Assembly (NCBI GenBank): GCA_937931765.1
Contig: CALHAO010000514.1
Span: 1-6,959 of the forward strand
Direction of reading: 5' to 3'
DNA: 6,959 bases
DNA from: an uncultured Thiotrichaceae bacterium
Lineage (GTDB): Bacteria > Pseudomonadota > Gammaproteobacteria > Thiotrichales > Thiotrichaceae
The notes beneath the pieces were generated by a model that ran no database searches, was not told the origin of the DNA, and saw nothing but the letters and a program-made list of their open reading frames with translations. Made by a program: the position numbers and the translations under genes. Positions 5,383 through 6,959 of the stretch are shown here, piece by piece; within the stretch, counting starts at the first letter, position 1; the number at the start of each line of letters is the position of its first letter.

Positions 5383-6959
5383 TTAAAACAAACCTTCAAT
5401 CTGGCCATCATCATTCAGATGAATACGCTCAGAGGCCGGTGAGCGCGGCAGACCCGGCATAGTCATAATCGAACCACAAATCACCACCACAAAACCGGCA
5501 CCTGCGGACAAGCGTACTTCACGAATCGGCACAGTGTGGTCAACTGGCGCACCACGTAGATTCGGGTCAGTCGAGAAAGAGTATTGCGTCTTAGCCATGC
5601 AGACTGGCAAATTACCATAACCCTGCGCTTCCCACGCCTTCAACTGGTCACGGATTTTCTGATCAGCAATCGCTTCAGTGCCACGATAAATACGCTTCAC
5701 CACAGTATTGATCTTGTCGAACAACGACATATCGTCAGGGTAGATTGGCGCAAACTCGGAAACACCAGAATCTGCCAGTTCAGCCACTCTTTCGGCCAGC
5801 TCAACCGTACCTTCTGAACCCAGCTCCCAATGACGGCATAAGATAGCTTCAGCACCCTGCGCTGTCACATAGTCCTTAACCGCCTGAACTTCTGCGTCAG
5901 TATCAGTTACAAAGTGATTAATCGCGACCAGCACGGGCACACCAAATTGCTTGATATTTTCAATGTGACGACCCAGGTTCGGACAACCACCTACCACAGC
6001 CTCAACATTTTCAGGGCCAAGATCTTCCTTCGCCACACCACCATTCATCTTCATCGCACGAACGGTTGCCACGAGCACACAAGCATCTGGAAACAGACCT
6101 GCTTTACGGCACTTAATATCAAAGAACTTCTCAGCACCCAAATCAGCACCAAAGCCTGCTTCAGTCACTACGTAATCAGCCACTTTCAATGCTGTTGTTG
6201 TCGAGACTACTGAGTTACAGCCGTGTGCGATATTGGCAAACGGGCCACCGTGAACAAAGGCCGGATTATTTTCCAGCGTCTGTACCAGGTTAGGCTGCAT
6301 GGCATCTTTCAACAGTACGGCCATCGCGCCATCAGCTTTAATGTCACGACAATACACCGGCGTCAGGTCGCGGCGGTAAGCCACAATAATGTCACCCAAA
6401 CGCTTTTCCAGATCTTCAAGGTCGTTTGACAGACACAGAATTGCCATAACTTCAGAAGCCACTGTAATATCAAAGCCACTTTCGCGGGGGAAACCATTCG
6501 CAGGGCCACCCATCGCGCAGGTAATTTCACGCAGGGCGCGGTCATTCATGTCCATCACCCGCCGCCATGCAACGCGACGTACATCAATATCCAGCGCGTT
6601 ACCCCAATGGATATGGTTATCAATCATCGCTGATAACAAGTTATGCGCAGAGGTAATTGCGTGGAAGTCACCGGTAAAATGCAGGTTCATGTCTTCCATT
6701 GGAATGACCTGAGCATAACCACCACCCGCAGCACCACCCTTCATACCAAAACATGGGCCTAAGGAGGCTTCACGAATACAAATCGCCGTCTTTTTACCGA
6801 TACGATTCAGACCATCGCCCAAACCAACAGTCGTCGTTGTCTTACCCTCACCCGCCGGGGTTGGATTAATTGCGGTCACCAGAATCAGTTTGCCGTTGTC
6901 ATTACCCTGCACTGAGCGGATAAACTCAGCAGACACCTTGGCTTTATCATGGCCGTAAG
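5383..6959 (-). CDS. fhs: Formate--tetrahydrofolate ligase (10-formyl-THF synthetase), 5' end cut by window edge
   Basis: Catalyses formate + ATP + THF = 10-formyl-THF + ADP + phosphate in the cytoplasm; the reaction is reversible and can yield ATP during methyl-group oxidation. The frame is open to the right edge, with YGHDKAK encoded before the GTG at 6936. That GTG is therefore internal, and I estimate a few dozen N-terminal residues are missing from a usual length of about 555-560. Counting from the first complete codon, the ATP-binding loop is TPAGEGKTT (33-41). The first family signature GMKGGAAGGGY is at 71-81, HGGPFANIAHGC at 236-247, and the second signature VATVRAMKMNGG at 296-307. 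The C-terminus ends in IEGLF, normal for the family. No frameshift or missing key residue is seen. It precedes the oxidoreductase by 132 nt in the same direction, which suits a role in handling C1 units from demethylation. Confidence 0.97.
   Translation of the reverse strand, partial: YGHDKAKVSAEFIRSVQGNDNGKLILVTAINPTPAGEGKTTTTVGLGDGLNRIGKKTAICIREASLGPCFGMKGGAAGGGYAQVIPMEDMNLHFTGDFHAITSAHNLLSAMIDNHIHWGNALDIDVRRVAWRRVMDMNDRALREITCAMGGPANGFPRESGFDITVASEVMAILCLSNDLEDLEKRLGDIIVAYRRDLTPVYCRDIKADGAMAVLLKDAMQPNLVQTLENNPAFVHGGPFANIAHGCNSVVSTTTALKVADYVVTEAGFGADLGAEKFFDIKCRKAGLFPDACVLVATVRAMKMNGGVAKEDLGPENVEAVVGGCPNLGRHIENIKQFGVPVLVAINHFVTDTDAEVQAVKDYVTAQGAEAILCRHWELGSEGTVELAERVAELADSGVSEFAPIYPDDMSLFDKINTVVKRIYRGTEAIADQKIRDQLKAWEAQGYGNLPVCMAKTQYSFSTDPNLRGAPVDHTVPIREVRLSAGAGFVVVICGSIMTMPGLPRSPASERIHLNDDGQIEGLF

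Noticed and set aside
6934..6936. GTG at 6936 as the start of fhs
   Set aside because: The codons before it (YGHDKAK) are typical of the family and the frame stays open to the window edge, so the true start lies outside.
1..6959. Mobile elements, CRISPR arrays, tRNA or rRNA genes
   Set aside because: No transposase-like frame, regularly spaced repeats, or cloverleaf-like sequence was seen; nearly all of the window is accounted for by five intact-looking reading frames.

Overview
The window carries five genes, all on the minus strand. In transcription order they are: formate--tetrahydrofolate ligase (fhs, 5' end off the right edge), an FAD-dependent oxidoreductase of the sarcosine oxidase/DAO type, a periplasmic substrate-binding protein, an ABC ATPase of the ProV/OpuAA type, and a ProW-type permease (3' end off the left edge). 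Moderate base composition, a Gram-negative style signal peptide and the gene set suggest a proteobacterium, plausibly a marine gammaproteobacterium that takes up and degrades methylated osmolytes. That assignment is an inference; no rRNA or other marker gene is present.

Layout, right to left: fhs (5383-6959, partial); a 132-nt gap with a possible -10 box and a foldable leader; the oxidoreductase (3907-5250); a 270-nt gap with a 24-bp near-perfect hairpin, a possible promoter and a second small hairpin; the binding protein (2692-3636); a 137-nt gap with a terminator-like hairpin followed by a second stem-loop; the ATPase (1487-2554); and the permease (1-1487, partial), whose start codon overlaps the ATPase stop as TAATG. 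No gene-free stretch exceeds 300 nt. I found no tRNA, rRNA, CRISPR array or insertion sequence.

How it works together (inference from families): the transporter imports a quaternary or methylated amine such as glycine betaine, or possibly TMAO, choline or dimethylglycine. The oxidoreductase would oxidise an N-methyl amino acid from that route, such as sarcosine or dimethylglycine, releasing one-carbon units at the formaldehyde/methylene-THF level. Fhs interconverts formate and 10-formyl-THF, and in the catabolic direction can yield ATP. The window therefore looks like an uptake-plus-demethylation-plus-C1 locus.

The most interesting signal not explained by the genes is the leader of the oxidoreductase. 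Its RNA can fold into a compact three-way junction. This is followed by a perfect 6-bp hairpin whose loop is the Shine-Dalgarno sequence, and a second copy of one hairpin arm lies inside the junction. That is the layout expected of a translational switch. I do not recognise it as a known riboswitch class. Second in interest are the tandem, double-length permease and the long hairpins that punctuate the operon.
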